Part shown: in pieces, positions 26,911-37,700 of the stretch
Layout: each line of letters starts with the position of its first letter
How positions within the stretch are numbered: the stretch's first letter is position 1
NCBI GenBank assembly: GCA_964552465.1
Contig: CAZKGR010000015.1
Location: 1-64,000 of the forward strand
Origin: BMS3BBIN04 sp964552465
GTDB taxonomy: Bacteria > Electryoneota > Electryoneia > Electryoneales > Electryoneaceae
Reading direction: 5' to 3'
DNA length: 64,000 bases
The notes under the pieces: generated by a model
What the model was told of the DNA's origin: nothing
The model's database searches: none
Seen by the model: the letters and a program-made list of their open reading frames with translations, nothing else
Program-made: the position numbers and the translations under genes

Positions 26911-29900
26911 CGGTGGTCTCCTCGTGTTCCCCCTAAGGGAAATATCGTTTCAAAGTTGAAAAGTACAGTGAAGTAGAACTTCCACTCTGGATCGTAGACG
27001 GTCGTATTGTTGTTCTCGGTGACGCTCACCGTGTCCAGTCCACGCGCTGCTGCGAAGGTCACTGCGGTCGGATAGCCGTACCACGAATAGAACTTCGCGC
27101 GCAACTCGAGCCCGATATCCGTCTTGATCTGATCCACATCGAAATCACGTTCACGCCAGGCATCGCCGACATCACCAAAAACACCCGCATACAACCCATC
27201 CCAGTGCAGCCAGCCTGTCCGGGGACGATTCGGTTCCCACAATGGATGGCGCACCGCCACCGATCCGATCACCTTGCGTGTCCCGCCCATGCTGTAGAAG
27301 CTGTAGCCACGCATCCCGTGCAAACCACCAGCGTACAGGTGCATGAACGGATCGACCTGCTTGTCAAGGTAACCGGCCCGCAGACGCGGCTGAACGGTTA
27401 ATCGTCCCAGCGGATTGTACCAATGGGTCGCATCACCCTCGACACGGAAGTATTTGTAATTCGTGTACACTTCCTGCAACGTTAACGCCGACGCGTTGAC
27501 CTCGAAGCCGTCGATGAACTGGTTGTCCTCGAAGGCGACTGTGAGTTGAGCGCGTGTTCCCGCGCGCGGGTGCACATTGCCCTTGATCATCGCCGGCATG
27601 GTGTTGTAGTCGAAACGCGCCTGATAGCTTTTCCCGATGAAATACGTGTAATGGAAGGTGAATCCATCCTCGTACTTCAGATTCGCCTCATATCGACTGA
27701 TTGATGCGCGCAACTCGCCATCCAGGTACTCAGCGAGGTTCATCCGCGCCCCGATGTCGAACAGCATCAGGTTGAAAGTGTAATCCACCCCATACTTGTC
27801 ATAGATCGGGATAAGTACGTCATTCTCATCTTCGACTTCATCCACGATTACGAACGGGTCTTCGAACCGTTCGCTGTCCTTACGTGTCAGGTAATATCCG
27901 AGCGTAAAAAATGTTGGCCGGAAGGCGGTGAAATCGAGCATCCCAATGGCATCAAACTCACCCTCTGTGTTGATGTCGAACCCGCCGAAGAAGTTCAGCT
28001 TCTCGAGGAAATCGCTGCTGAACATGTAAACGCCCGGCTTGAACGATCCATAATCCCATGCGATCCGCGGAACGAAAAACACCTGCTCAAACATCGGCTT
28101 GTAATGCTTGCTCGCCAGCGTATCGACATCTGAATCGTCATACAACGCGATGGGGATGTGATCCGTGTATTCCCTGCCGTATTCGGCCGTGCGCGGGTGC
28201 AATGGTAACGGTCGGTCAAGACGTGACAGCTTGTACCCATCAACCTGCCAGTCGCTGAAGACCATCGTCATCGCGTATGGCGATAGCGTCGGCGAAACCG
28301 CTCCGCCAATTGTGTTCGTCAGCAGATCAGTTTGCCCGGTTGCCAAGTTGTGACGGTAGATGTTGAAAATGCCGGTCTGATCAGACGCGTAGTACACAAT
28401 CCGACCGCTTGGACCCCAGATCGCGTCACGCTGGTCGCCCTTTTCGTCTACGGCGGCGCGCAGGTTCGAGCCATCGGCGTCAATCATCATGATGTCGCGA
28501 CCGATATCGCGGCTCATCGCGAACAGAATTGAACCGTCTTTCGGGTTGAACTCCGGACGATAGGCTCGCCTTCCATCCCGCCAGTCAGTCAGCTTGTGGA
28601 TAGAATCCGCCGGGACCGGATCGAAGTCGTCCCAGTGGTCACGTTCCGGCAAGTCCAGCGTTGCGATGTCGAGGGTGCCGTCACGATTGACGACAAAGAC
28701 CAGCTTGTTCTCGTCCGGGTGGAAAGATGGTTCCCACGCCCGCCCGGCTTTCGTCAGCCGATGTTCCTTCTCTTCTTCAAGATCATACAGGTAGAGATCG
28801 CTGTAGTTCGATTCGTTGCGCTGCAACGTGTGCTTCGCGTAGACCAGCCAACGACCGTCAGCGGTGATGTCGAAACCGTGTGTCACAGCTTTCGCGATCA
28901 GCTCGGGTTCATGATCGAAATCCGAATCTTCATCAAAGCTGCTGCCAGGATTGTCTACTACCCTGCGGTCTAGTGCGTACAGATTCCTCTGCCCGAAGTA
29001 GTCCGCGCCACGGTTGCTGACGTAGTACAACGTCTCGCCGTCCGGACTGAAACGCGAGTACAGATTTGCGCTACCAACGGTGTCGATAACCTCGCCCGCA
29101 ACCTGATGTGCACGAATACTGTCCGTCGCATTCGTGTAATAATCAGTCAGGTAAGTGACCCAATCGTCGTGCAACTCGTACGCGCTGATGCCAAGCACCG
29201 CGCGGCAGGAAGAGTTAAAGCTTACACGGGTCAAACGTTTCTGCTCTTCGGTCAGCTCACGCAGCTTTTCAACACCATACTTCTCAGCTATGTACTTAAC
29301 AAGGCTGTAGCCGTGGTTATACACGCCTTCGTTGCCAACACTGTTCTTGCCGAACACTTCCATGTTGTCGAGATTGAGAATCTCGCCGTTCAGTGCGCGA
29401 GTTCGGAGCTGCATGTCGCGATGGCTGTCCCAGAAGTCGAAACGATAGGACGGATCGTTATACTGCGCCGTGCCCTCCGCGAACCACATCGGCATCACCG
29501 TCATCGCGAACGGGTAGCTGGTCAGCACATTCGGATAGCCGTAGAGAACATCCGGACGCTTCTCCTCCTCGTAGCCCATCACCTGCACGTACGCCGCCGG
29601 AACACTGCGCGGCAGCTTGCGCGCTGCGCCGAGCTGCAGCATGTGTGTCAGCTCATGGGTCAACACATCGCGCAGCCAGTTTTTGGTACCACGTAGCTCA
29701 TAGTCGAGCGGTGTCGCCCAGATCCAGATCTTGTTGTTGTAGTAGTATGCGCCGCCATTCGCGTAATCGTCCGTGTCCTTGACGATCAAGTGAATCTTGG
29801 TGTCCGGCTCGTAGTCGTAGAGATCGGTCAAAGTCGGATAAATCTCTTCGCCGATCTTGGCCAGCACCATCGCGGTGCGGGCGGCGGTGGTGTCGTAATG

Positions 29901-30065
29901 GATGAAGAAATGGTCCGTCTCGGACGTCTGCCAGTTCAGCTCGGGATGGTTGGCCATGCCGTACTGACCGAACGCGATCCACGCGAACACAAGAATGCTC
30001 ACAATGATCGCGAAGAAAGCAATCAGGGCGCGACGTAGCGACGTATCTAGTGCAGGAAAGCGCAT
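26907..30065 (-). CDS. Outer-membrane protein: gluzincin-like protease, PD40 propeller and beta-barrel
   Basis: A 1052-residue protein with three parts. An N-terminal hydrophobic anchor (about 13-35) leads to a zinc-peptidase domain of the MA clan: LTHELTHMLQL holds HExxH (about 133-137) and WFAEGTAQY (about 196) the downstream Glu ligand. The middle (about 310-640) has WD40/PD40 blades (SRFSPDGETLYYVSNRG, SFHPDENKLVFVVNRDG, GRIVYYASDQTG). The C-terminal third is a BamA/D15-like surface-antigen barrel (RGYSFYSMGG, GLYAGVFGDVGDAW, VTFAAARGLD, ending FNFETIFP). ATG 30065 overlaps the previous stop in TGATG; an in-frame TTG precedes it. The domains suggest a protease held in or under the outer membrane, with the propeller as a docking part. 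Confidence 0.85.
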   Translation of the reverse strand: MRFPALDTSLRRALIAFFAIIVSILVFAWIAFGQYGMANHPELNWQTSETDHFFIHYDTTAARTAMVLAKIGEEIYPTLTDLYDYEPDTKIHLIVKDTDDYANGGAYYYNNKIWIWATPLDYELRGTKNWLRDVLTHELTHMLQLGAARKLPRSVPAAYVQVMGYEEEKRPDVLYGYPNVLTSYPFAMTVMPMWFAEGTAQYNDPSYRFDFWDSHRDMQLRTRALNGEILNLDNMEVFGKNSVGNEGVYNHGYSLVKYIAEKYGVEKLRELTEEQKRLTRVSFNSSCRAVLGISAYELHDDWVTYLTDYYTNATDSIRAHQVAGEVIDTVGSANLYSRFSPDGETLYYVSNRGADYFGQRNLYALDRRVVDNPGSSFDEDSDFDHEPELIAKAVTHGFDITADGRWLVYAKHTLQRNESNYSDLYLYDLEEEKEHRLTKAGRAWEPSFHPDENKLVFVVNRDGTLDIATLDLPERDHWDDFDPVPADSIHKLTDWRDGRRAYRPEFNPKDGSILFAMSRDIGRDIMMIDADGSNLRAAVDEKGDQRDAIWGPSGRIVYYASDQTGIFNIYRHNLATGQTDLLTNTIGGAVSPTLSPYAMTMVFSDWQVDGYKLSRLDRPLPLHPRTAEYGREYTDHIPIALYDDSDVDTLASKHYKPMFEQVFFVPRIAWDYGSFKPGVYMFSSDFLEKLNFFGGFDINTEGEFDAIGMLDFTAFRPTFFTLGYYLTRKDSERFEDPFVIVDEVEDENDVLIPIYDKYGVDYTFNLMLFDIGARMNLAEYLDGELRASISRYEANLKYEDGFTFHYTYFIGKSYQARFDYNTMPAMIKGNVHPRAGTRAQLTVAFEDNQFIDGFEVNASALTLQEVYTNYKYFRVEGDATHWYNPLGRLTVQPRLRAGYLDKQVDPFMHLYAGGLHGMRGYSFYSMGGTRKVIGSVAVRHPLWEPNRPRTGWLHWDGLYAGVFGDVGDAWRERDFDVDQIKTDIGLELRAKFYSWYGYPTAVTFAAARGLDTVSVTENNNTTVYDPEWKFYFTVLFNFETIFPLGGTRGDHR

Positions 30066-33000
30066 CAATTAACCACCGCAAAACGTATCAATTTGACCTC
30101 ACCCCCGACCTCGAGCCGGGCCACATACACGCCGGACGGCAACGCCGACACATCCACTTCAATCTCTGCCTGCTCAACTTCCAAACCGCCGCTCGATGAT
30201 CCACTCTGCGTTAGATGTTCACGTCCGGCGATGTCATAGATCACGACTTCAGCATTCCCGTCTTTCGCCGGATAACGGAAGTGCGCGACATCCTCCTGCA
30301 TCACCGGGTTGGGCCAGCAGTATGCGTCGTCCATCGTGAACGGTGCCCGCGTTGCGGTCTCACCCGGATCGTATGACACATATCGTGTGTTCGCCGGATT
30401 CCCACCCTCTTCGCTCCACAACACCTGCTTCTCACCCGAGAAACCGGGGAGGTTGTAAGCTGTGATGCGAAGTCCCCAAGGCATTCCAGACGTTGCAACG
30501 AATTCCAGATTGTCATCTGAATCAAGATCCGTTACGAACATTCGTGTTCTGTTCGTCTCCTGATCAGTCAGAATGCTGAGTGGAAAACCAGGAAGCACGC
30601 GACCATCGGATACATCGTAAGCAGCAATACTGACAGGTGGCCAGGAATCGCTCATACCTGTTGTCGAAGAAAACCACTCAAGATTACCATCACCATCTGA
30701 ATCGATAACTAAGGAATTATACGGTAAAGGTGATCCACCTTTAGAACTTAGTGTCAGCGGAGATCCCTCTGATACAATGCCGTTCAACTCAATCCCGAAT
30801 ATGTCATATTCGTTCGAATTTCCTGTCAGACATGCAGGTTCAGGAATTCCATCATTATCCAGGTCCAGCACCCTAAGTTCGTAAGGGGACCAGTCCAATG
30901 GAATGGTCGTGACGTGTGGCGTCGGCCAGGAATCCGGACCGGATTCAGTGAATTGCAGAAGGATCATGTAACCATTGTCATCAACACCACCGTCGAAATT
31001 CATACCCACATATTCTGGCGATCTATCGCCATCGAAATCTGATGCGATCACATCGTGCAGGTTCCATTCCTGGAACTCCAGCTCCACATCGATATCCTGA
31101 GTATCAATGAGGTTCACCGTCCCGGCAGACAGATTCAGTTGCAGAACATCCATATTCGTCATCCAGATGATGGCATCGTGACCGTCAACTGGATCTTCCG
31201 GGATTATCGTGAATCCTGATCGTACAAAAAGACCACCCGTTGCAAACGTTGTATCGATCGAAGGCTCATCCACTGGATCGTCGTATTTGAGAGCAACGAT
31301 GCGTAGATCTTCTTCCGGTATTTTCAAGCATTGGGCGATTGCATAAGGTGTTCCGTCAGCAGCTTTCGCAACTGATATTGAGCGATAGTTGTAAGTCTCA
31401 TCAATGATGAATGATTTGGTCGAAAATTCATTGGTTCCCAGCTCAAAACTGGCGATCAGGATACCATTATCCGCGTACCCACCAGCGCCATTCAGCGTAA
31501 TTACTAGATCATCATCGCCGTCAAGATCCATGTCGTCAATAGCCATATGAGATCCCAAGTTGTCTCGGGTATTGACTTCGCTAAGGTCATAGCGCTGAAT
31601 TCCCACACTATCGATAATTGCGATTTGTGCCGGCCAGTCATCTGCGCCCAGAACGACGATTTCATCAATACCATCGCCATTGAAATCGCCGGCGCTGATG
31701 TCAAAAACATGATCCCAATCCAGTTGAACCGGGAACTCCTCTTCCACCCAGCTGTTGCTGATGCGGAAGCTCATCGTGTCGCCGATGCCGCTGAAACGGC
31801 TGAACGTCAGGTGCGTGTAGCCACCATCATTGGTTACTGAAGACGGGTGCGTGTTCGTCGAGAACTCAGGATTGAACAACGGGCGGTTCGACTCGCGCCA
31901 GAACTCGTTATCACGGTAGAACGCGTCTGCGAAGTAACCGTATTCGGTGCCGTCGCCAGCCGTCAGGAACGGGTATTCGTTGCCGATGTCCCACGTGCCG
32001 TCCGCTTCCTCGAGACGAATCCCACGCATGTCGAAATCGTTCTGGATGCGGTCGTCTGCGTAACGGTTACGGATCAGTCGGTCGTCAATATGCCAAACCA
32101 ACACGCCGCTCGCCGGCATGTCGAAATCGTAATCTTCATATTCGACAGCTACGCCAAAACCTTCCTGAGCTTCCCAGGAATAATTATCGTGGAACCAAAG
32201 GGTATCGTTATCACGATCAACGGCGTAGGTCAGGCTGTCCTCATCAGGATCACGTAGCCGGGCTTCGACGAGGTAGTATTCTGTGTCCGTGATCGGGATG
32301 CGGAGCAGACGCACGACATCGTCAGGATCTTCGAGAGATGTGCTGAACACGTCATCCGGCAGATGCAAACCACCGACACGCACTGTATCCAACTCACTGA
32401 ACGCGCTGGCTTCAACCGGTGTGTCCCAGCCCATGAATACTCGTGACCACGCGCTCGGTGGAAGTGGTATCGTGCCGAAATATCCACCGAAGCCGCGATC
32501 CATCAGGCCGAGCATCCCGATCCCAGCAGCGCCGGTCTCTGTATTGTACAGGTGCGGCAGGCCAATCGCGAAGCCTATCTGCGCGACAACGGTTCCGTGC
32601 ATGCCGACATCGACACCCGGCTGACGTTGCGTCTCTGGCAGGATGATACCGTTCGGGACCACGCCTTCTTCAAGCTGAATACCGTTCGGCAGATTGCCGA
32701 ACTCAGCGAGGTCGTTCTCAGAAATGAACACCGACGGTATGTCAAACGGTGTCATGTCATAACCGGTGTCGAATTCGTTACCGGCACCGGCGTGGAAGAC
32801 GATGAACATGTCGTACTTGGAAACATCCACATCCGGGTCAGCGTCCGCCAGAGTCCACGCATCGGCGAACAACTGTACCAGCTTCTCGTTGAGACGCTGG
32901 TGGTCGTCATTACCGTAGTTGATGTGCCAGATCGGGTACGGAAGCTCATACGATGCCTGACTATCCAGCGGGTACACATCACCGCCTTCGCCCGAGCTAT

Positions 33001-33415
33001 CAACGCCTGCCAGCGTCAGCTTGCCATAGCTGTATTTGTCGAAATAATTCCTTGCAGCGAGCAGATGATCCTGGAAGAACTGCCGGTCATGCGGCGGCGG
33101 ATCGAGCAGCCAACCAGCCTGATTGACCGTGTCCGGAAAATCATACATGAAGTCGCCGTCGCCGAACGTAGTCGAGAGCGTATCCGGCTGGAAATGAACA
33201 CGAATCGCGAGCACACGCAGGGTGTCCGGCAGATCGCCGGGAAACGTGAAGTAGTCACTGTCAATGTTGTTCGTGATCACCCGGGACGGTTGCAGTCCGG
33301 CAACAGATGGCACCGGATCAATAGCACGTGACACAGCTGCCGCCAGATTTGGCAGCAACAACGTGATCACAAGGATTAGCAATCCTGGAAGGGCGATGCG
33401 TGTGCGTGTGTGCAT
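30065..33415 (-). CDS. M6-like secreted protein lacking the zinc motif, with FG-GAP repeats and sorting-type C-terminus
   Basis: A 1116-residue protein with a signal peptide (LPGLLILVITLLLPNLAAA). Residues about 60-520 follow the immune-inhibitor-A M6 metalloprotease layout (ARNYFDKYSYGKL, YDMFIVFHAGAGNEF, GLPHLYNTETGAAGIGMLGLMD). Where active members have HEFGH, this protein reads VVAQIGFAIGLPHLY (about 273-287): both His and the Glu are missing, so it should not bind zinc. About six FG-GAP/VCBS-type Asp-rich repeats follow (SAGDFNGDGIDEIVV, DDMDLDGDDDLVI, LRVLDLDNDGIPEP), probably calcium-binding. The C-terminus CWPNPV ... VVIYDIAGRE ... LPSGVYVARLEV is a diverged sorting domain. It is likely a surface scaffold or binding protein. 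The next gene starts within its stop codon. Confidence 0.83.
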   Translation of the reverse strand: MHTRTRIALPGLLILVITLLLPNLAAAVSRAIDPVPSVAGLQPSRVITNNIDSDYFTFPGDLPDTLRVLAIRVHFQPDTLSTTFGDGDFMYDFPDTVNQAGWLLDPPPHDRQFFQDHLLAARNYFDKYSYGKLTLAGVDSSGEGGDVYPLDSQASYELPYPIWHINYGNDDHQRLNEKLVQLFADAWTLADADPDVDVSKYDMFIVFHAGAGNEFDTGYDMTPFDIPSVFISENDLAEFGNLPNGIQLEEGVVPNGIILPETQRQPGVDVGMHGTVVAQIGFAIGLPHLYNTETGAAGIGMLGLMDRGFGGYFGTIPLPPSAWSRVFMGWDTPVEASAFSELDTVRVGGLHLPDDVFSTSLEDPDDVVRLLRIPITDTEYYLVEARLRDPDEDSLTYAVDRDNDTLWFHDNYSWEAQEGFGVAVEYEDYDFDMPASGVLVWHIDDRLIRNRYADDRIQNDFDMRGIRLEEADGTWDIGNEYPFLTAGDGTEYGYFADAFYRDNEFWRESNRPLFNPEFSTNTHPSSVTNDGGYTHLTFSRFSGIGDTMSFRISNSWVEEEFPVQLDWDHVFDISAGDFNGDGIDEIVVLGADDWPAQIAIIDSVGIQRYDLSEVNTRDNLGSHMAIDDMDLDGDDDLVITLNGAGGYADNGILIASFELGTNEFSTKSFIIDETYNYRSISVAKAADGTPYAIAQCLKIPEEDLRIVALKYDDPVDEPSIDTTFATGGLFVRSGFTIIPEDPVDGHDAIIWMTNMDVLQLNLSAGTVNLIDTQDIDVELEFQEWNLHDVIASDFDGDRSPEYVGMNFDGGVDDNGYMILLQFTESGPDSWPTPHVTTIPLDWSPYELRVLDLDNDGIPEPACLTGNSNEYDIFGIELNGIVSEGSPLTLSSKGGSPLPYNSLVIDSDGDGNLEWFSSTTGMSDSWPPVSIAAYDVSDGRVLPGFPLSILTDQETNRTRMFVTDLDSDDNLEFVATSGMPWGLRITAYNLPGFSGEKQVLWSEEGGNPANTRYVSYDPGETATRAPFTMDDAYCWPNPVMQEDVAHFRYPAKDGNAEVVIYDIAGREHLTQSGSSSGGLEVEQAEIEVDVSALPSGVYVARLEVGGEVKLIRFAVVN

Positions 33416-33510
33416 GTATTACTCGTATGCGCACTGGTCCTTGATGCGACCGTGCTAGCAACCTTTAGATGATTGAACTGACCGGCGAATCTCAAGATCA
33501 GGCTTCCGAT

Positions 33511-33617
33511 CACGTCATTCTGAATCTGGCGAATGCCGGATGAAGAAGGTCCAGCTTAGCAAAATCAGCAGAAGTTGGATCTTCTTCACTTCACTACGTT
33601 CCGTTCAGAATGACGTG
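33511..33617. repeat. Short MITE-like unit, 14-base perfect inverted ends
   Basis: CACGTCATTCTGAA (33511-33524) and TTCAGAATGACGTG (33604-33617) are exact inverted repeats, and pairing continues imperfectly inwards (GATGAAGAAGGTCC against GGATCTTCTTCAC). The CATTCTGA core is that of family A. It lies between the M6-like gene and porV. Confidence 0.75.
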
Positions 33618-33670
33618 CTTTGTATTAGCTGTTTGCTCACAGCTCAAAGCTCACAGCTCATAGCCGTCTT

Positions 33671-34738
33671 TTAGAACCCGATCGACAGGCTGAAACGCAT
33701 GGTGTCTTGAAGCGGATGACCCTCGCCCGCCTGGACATAACTGAAGTCGAAACGGTAGAGCGAATACTTCAGGCTGGCGCCGAAAGTGATCGGCTTAACC
33801 TTGCCCAATTCATCATTCCAGTAACCAACACGCAGTCCAACGAGATCTGTGTACCAGTATTCCATACCGGTGTGATAGATCAGCGTGCCGAAGAATGGGC
33901 CATCGCCCCAGGAACGTACCATCGCCAGGTAGAACGGATCAGATTCACCCTTGTCATCGAGATAGACCAGCTCCTTGTCCACGTCACCGACGATGGTCAG
34001 GGTGTTGTACGGGCTCTTTACGATGTGATACGCGAATCCGATCTTGAGGTTGGACGGTAGCGGGTCAGCCTGCGCGCGGTCGATGTACGCAACCTTCGGA
34101 CCGAGGTTCGACAGGTTCGCACCGAGATTCAGGTTAGTAATCGGTGTGTGATACAGCCAGCCGATATCCACTCCCACGCTCGTTGCGGTACCAGTACCCT
34201 TTTCCGAACCCGCACCAACTGGTGACAAGTTGGAATAGATGAAGCGCATGTTTACACCAACAGCCATCTTTTCGTCGTTGGTGATCGGCGAACCGTACGA
34301 ACCTGTTAACGCCATTTCGTACGAGTTAAACGTTCCCAGCTCACGACCGGTCTCGTCCGTACGAATGCTCTCACCCAGGCTGAGGAATACGAGGTTCGTC
34401 CCAAACGTTCCCCAATCTTCCACCTTGTGCACATAGCTGATGAAATCGTAGTACAAGTCGTTGAACTTGAACTGTGGCAGCCAGTTGGAATGCATCAGCG
34501 TCGCTTCGTTGTATGGTACATACGCCAGACCGGCCGGATTCCACCAGGTTGCAGTCGCATCGTCTGCCAACGCGACAAACGCTTCGCCCATACCGCCAGG
34601 ACGCGCGCCCGGAGAGATTTTCAGGAACAATACACCCGCCTGGGAGACACTGGCAGCGTGCGCGGAACCAACTCCGCCAACCACAAGGGCGATCAGCACG
34701 ACGGTCGAAATCCGCCGTACCCAACTCATCCTGCTCAT
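33671..34738 (-). CDS. porV: PorV/PorQ-family outer-membrane protein
   Basis: A 355-residue beta-barrel of the PorV/FadL-like group. After a signal peptide (VVLIALVVGGVGSAHA) the family hallmark appears: FLKISPGARPGGMGEAFVALADDATATWWNPAGLA (about residues 38-72). Alternating aromatic strands continue to the end, DTMRFSLSIGF, with the C-terminal Phe of outer-membrane barrels. In T9SS organisms PorV carries cargo from the translocon to PorU. Here the PorU gene lies just upstream, 49 bases away on the same strand, which supports the assignment over PorQ. Strong GAGGAAG ribosome site. Confidence 0.87.
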   Translation of the reverse strand: MSRMSWVRRISTVVLIALVVGGVGSAHAASVSQAGVLFLKISPGARPGGMGEAFVALADDATATWWNPAGLAYVPYNEATLMHSNWLPQFKFNDLYYDFISYVHKVEDWGTFGTNLVFLSLGESIRTDETGRELGTFNSYEMALTGSYGSPITNDEKMAVGVNMRFIYSNLSPVGAGSEKGTGTATSVGVDIGWLYHTPITNLNLGANLSNLGPKVAYIDRAQADPLPSNLKIGFAYHIVKSPYNTLTIVGDVDKELVYLDDKGESDPFYLAMVRSWGDGPFFGTLIYHTGMEYWYTDLVGLRVGYWNDELGKVKPITFGASLKYSLYRFDFSYVQAGEGHPLQDTMRFSLSIGF

Positions 34739-34787
34739 GACTACTTCCTCGTTACTATGAGTTTATGCAAAGTTTGAATTTGCGAAG

Positions 34788-37700
34788 TTACCTTATCCGG
34801 AGCAGCTTGCCAACCTCTTCTGCCTTCTGACCTGTTGAAGCGGTGGCTTTGATTACGTACAAGTAAGCGCCATTTGCTACCGGATCCCCGTACTGATCAA
34901 GCCCGTCCCACTCCAATTCCTGGCTTGAACCACTTGCTGGATAGTTGAAACCCGCCTGGCACTGAATCGGGCCAATCTTATGTATTTCTCGGCCACTGGC
35001 GGTAAAAATCTTAATTGACACTTCTGCGTCGGTAGACAATTCGAAAGTGAAGCTGGTGCGGTGCTCAAATGGATTTGGCCAGTTGAGCACGTTGTTCAAC
35101 GCCAACTCCTGATCAGCCTCGAGCACAACGAAATTTGTCTCTGAACGCGCAAAATTGTTTGCGTTGTCCCACGCCCACACTTCCATATGGTGCTCGCCCG
35201 GTTCGAGCTCAAACAACCGTTCTTCCGCAATACCTTGAGTGTAGCTATCACGGTCGTAGGTGAACGTCTCCGTCAGCAATATCTCCTCGGTTCCATCAAT
35301 GACCGCACGAATGTCGTGACCAATCTCACCAGTGAGATTGATTCCGCTGGAATCATTCAATTCCACGAATAAAGTGGGCGATGATGAAGTCAAGTCACCA
35401 TCACGCCAATTCGGATAGTCGAAGTAGACATTGACCTCTGGGGGAGTAGCATCGTTGCTGTTTGCTGATTCTGTCGAGATCTGAACGCCCCCTGTCGAAC
35501 CGACACCGTCCGTTTCATCGTTGAAGACATACATGTGGACGGTACCGTTCTGGCTGCCATATTTCACATCACGCGGGACAATGAATTCCGCCCGCAATGA
35601 TCCTGCCTCAGCAGTCACAAGGCCACGGAATAACGTTCCTCCCGCGACAAGGTAATCCAGCTCATCATCCGGATCGCCATTTGAATCGGTATAGATGTAA
35701 GTCAATGTATCCGCACTGTCGTATACCGTTACCAGTGCTTCGCCGTCAAAATCAGGTAGCGGCGTCCCGTCAGGCGCGAGAACTTCACCACTTATCTGAG
35801 CTGTACCCATTGCCAACAAGCTGTCGGGATTTATCTGGGTCATGCCGGCGTCGAGAACTGGTAACGCCAACATCATGTCTGGATCACCGAAGAAATGATA
35901 ATATTGATTCGTCCCTTCAGGATGGTCAATCATCGCCATCTGCAGCGCTTCACCAGCGCTCAATCCTGCCGCGCGGTCGAACACACGTTCATAGAATGCC
36001 AACGCAAACCGGTTATTGCTGTACGCATTTGTTAACCGTGTCGCCCCAACCACACCAATTGCCCCGCCCGGTTGCACGAGCAGTTGTTCTGGATGTGCTT
36101 CATTCTGCGGGCGGTCGAAATGACCCCACGAACATGTCGCCGCGAGGTAGAAAGGTGTCCGGTGTCCGCTGTCGATCAACTGGTTGTCACGTGTGTCCAG
36201 CAGCACCGACTCATGGGTCCATACATGCGCGTTACCATGTCCGATGAAGCTGACCATCAACGCGCCACGATTGATCTCATTGAGCAGAGAGGAGGTGGCA
36301 GCAGGCTTTCGTCGACCACCAGTTGATGGATCAAACGTTGTTGGGTATGTACCGATGTAGATCTTCTTCACTGTGATAAAATCAGGAGCGGCTTCGGTTG
36401 CGAACTCTTCAGCCTGTTCCATGTGAATCTGGTCCTGAATCGTCGGACCAGTTTCAACATATTCATCATCCGCGACCATTACCAACCGGGATCGCCATGC
36501 GCCCAGGTCACTGTCATTCTCGTAGCGCTGCAACTTGTCGAGATATATCTCGAGCTCGGCATTAGACTGTACTGGCAGACGTCCCATTACCATCTGAATC
36601 TGGGTCACATCGTTCACTGCAAACTGTACGTACCAGTAGTCACGGCAGATGACACCATCCTCGTAAGGCGGCATCCAGTTATTATCAGCATCTGATGCGA
36701 TATTGCGATAGTCGTAATCACCGTCGCCAACAAGCAGCACTGATTCTGGTGGGATCGAATAATTCTCATAAGCGTACTTCAGGTAGTCGCGAATTGCTAC
36801 TGGATCATACAATCCCCACGCGAACTCCTTGAAGATATCATTGATGTCAACGCAGAGAACCTCGCGCTCATCTCGTTCCTCGACGTACGTTTCTAGCTGA
36901 CGGACACCATCTTCGAAATCTGAGTGGTAGATGTATATCGTCTGTGGTGACAGGTTTGGATCTCGCAAACCATTTGGATATTCCGTCGCTCCGAATCCTT
37001 CCTCGCTGACCATCACTGGTGATAACAGTTTGTCATCCTGGACAGCCATAAGACGGCGTGGACTAGTTACCTGTGTCGAAATATTGACGATCTCACCACG
37101 TGTGTATCTCACATCTTCAAAATCCTGAATGTCGAACAACCACGGGTTGTCCATCCCGGTGAACTCAATGCGAGCTACACCATCATCTGGGAGTTGATCG
37201 AAATAAAGACGTCCGTCATCTGATTCGATCGTGCGCAGGTAATCCACCTCAAAATAGTTGAAAAACACCCGTCCGCCCAGCAGCCGGAAGTTGAACGTAT
37301 TTGATCCATCATGCAGCACACCGTCCGGAATAGAAACTGTCTGTGATTCACTGTTCAGGTTGACCGTATCCACCGCTGTGCCATTGACAAATATGGCCGC
37401 CTGGTTAGTAAATCCACCCAAATTGCGCATGCTGAAACGCAGGCTTGCGTCGGAAGCTGCAATCGGATAATCCAGATCAAAAGTGGTCGAATACTGTTCG
37501 CCGGTGAGCAGTTCTTTGGCGTACCAGTTCAAGCCCGATTCCGGGTGAGAATTGCTGTGGAAGATTGTAATATCGTTATCGACATAGATCCGGGAACGTG
37601 CAACTTCGGCATCATAGGTAATAGCATCAATCGCCTGAGCATCCATCATGCGCTTGCCGTCTGGCCCGTCATTCGTGACCTGTAGCCAGTACACATTGCG

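Noticed and set aside
32552..33331. 259-residue open frame on the + strand inside the M6-like gene
   Set aside because: Shadow of the true leftward gene; composition is rich in Arg, Val and Ile as expected from antisense reading, with no domain.
33630..33665. Repeated GCTCACAGCTC words before the porV stop
   Set aside because: Short, low-complexity near-tandem sequence without a hairpin strong enough to call a terminator.
35597..36247. 216-residue open frame on the + strand inside porU
   Set aside because: Antisense to the catalytic domain of PorU; many His/Arg/Pro, no recognisable fold.
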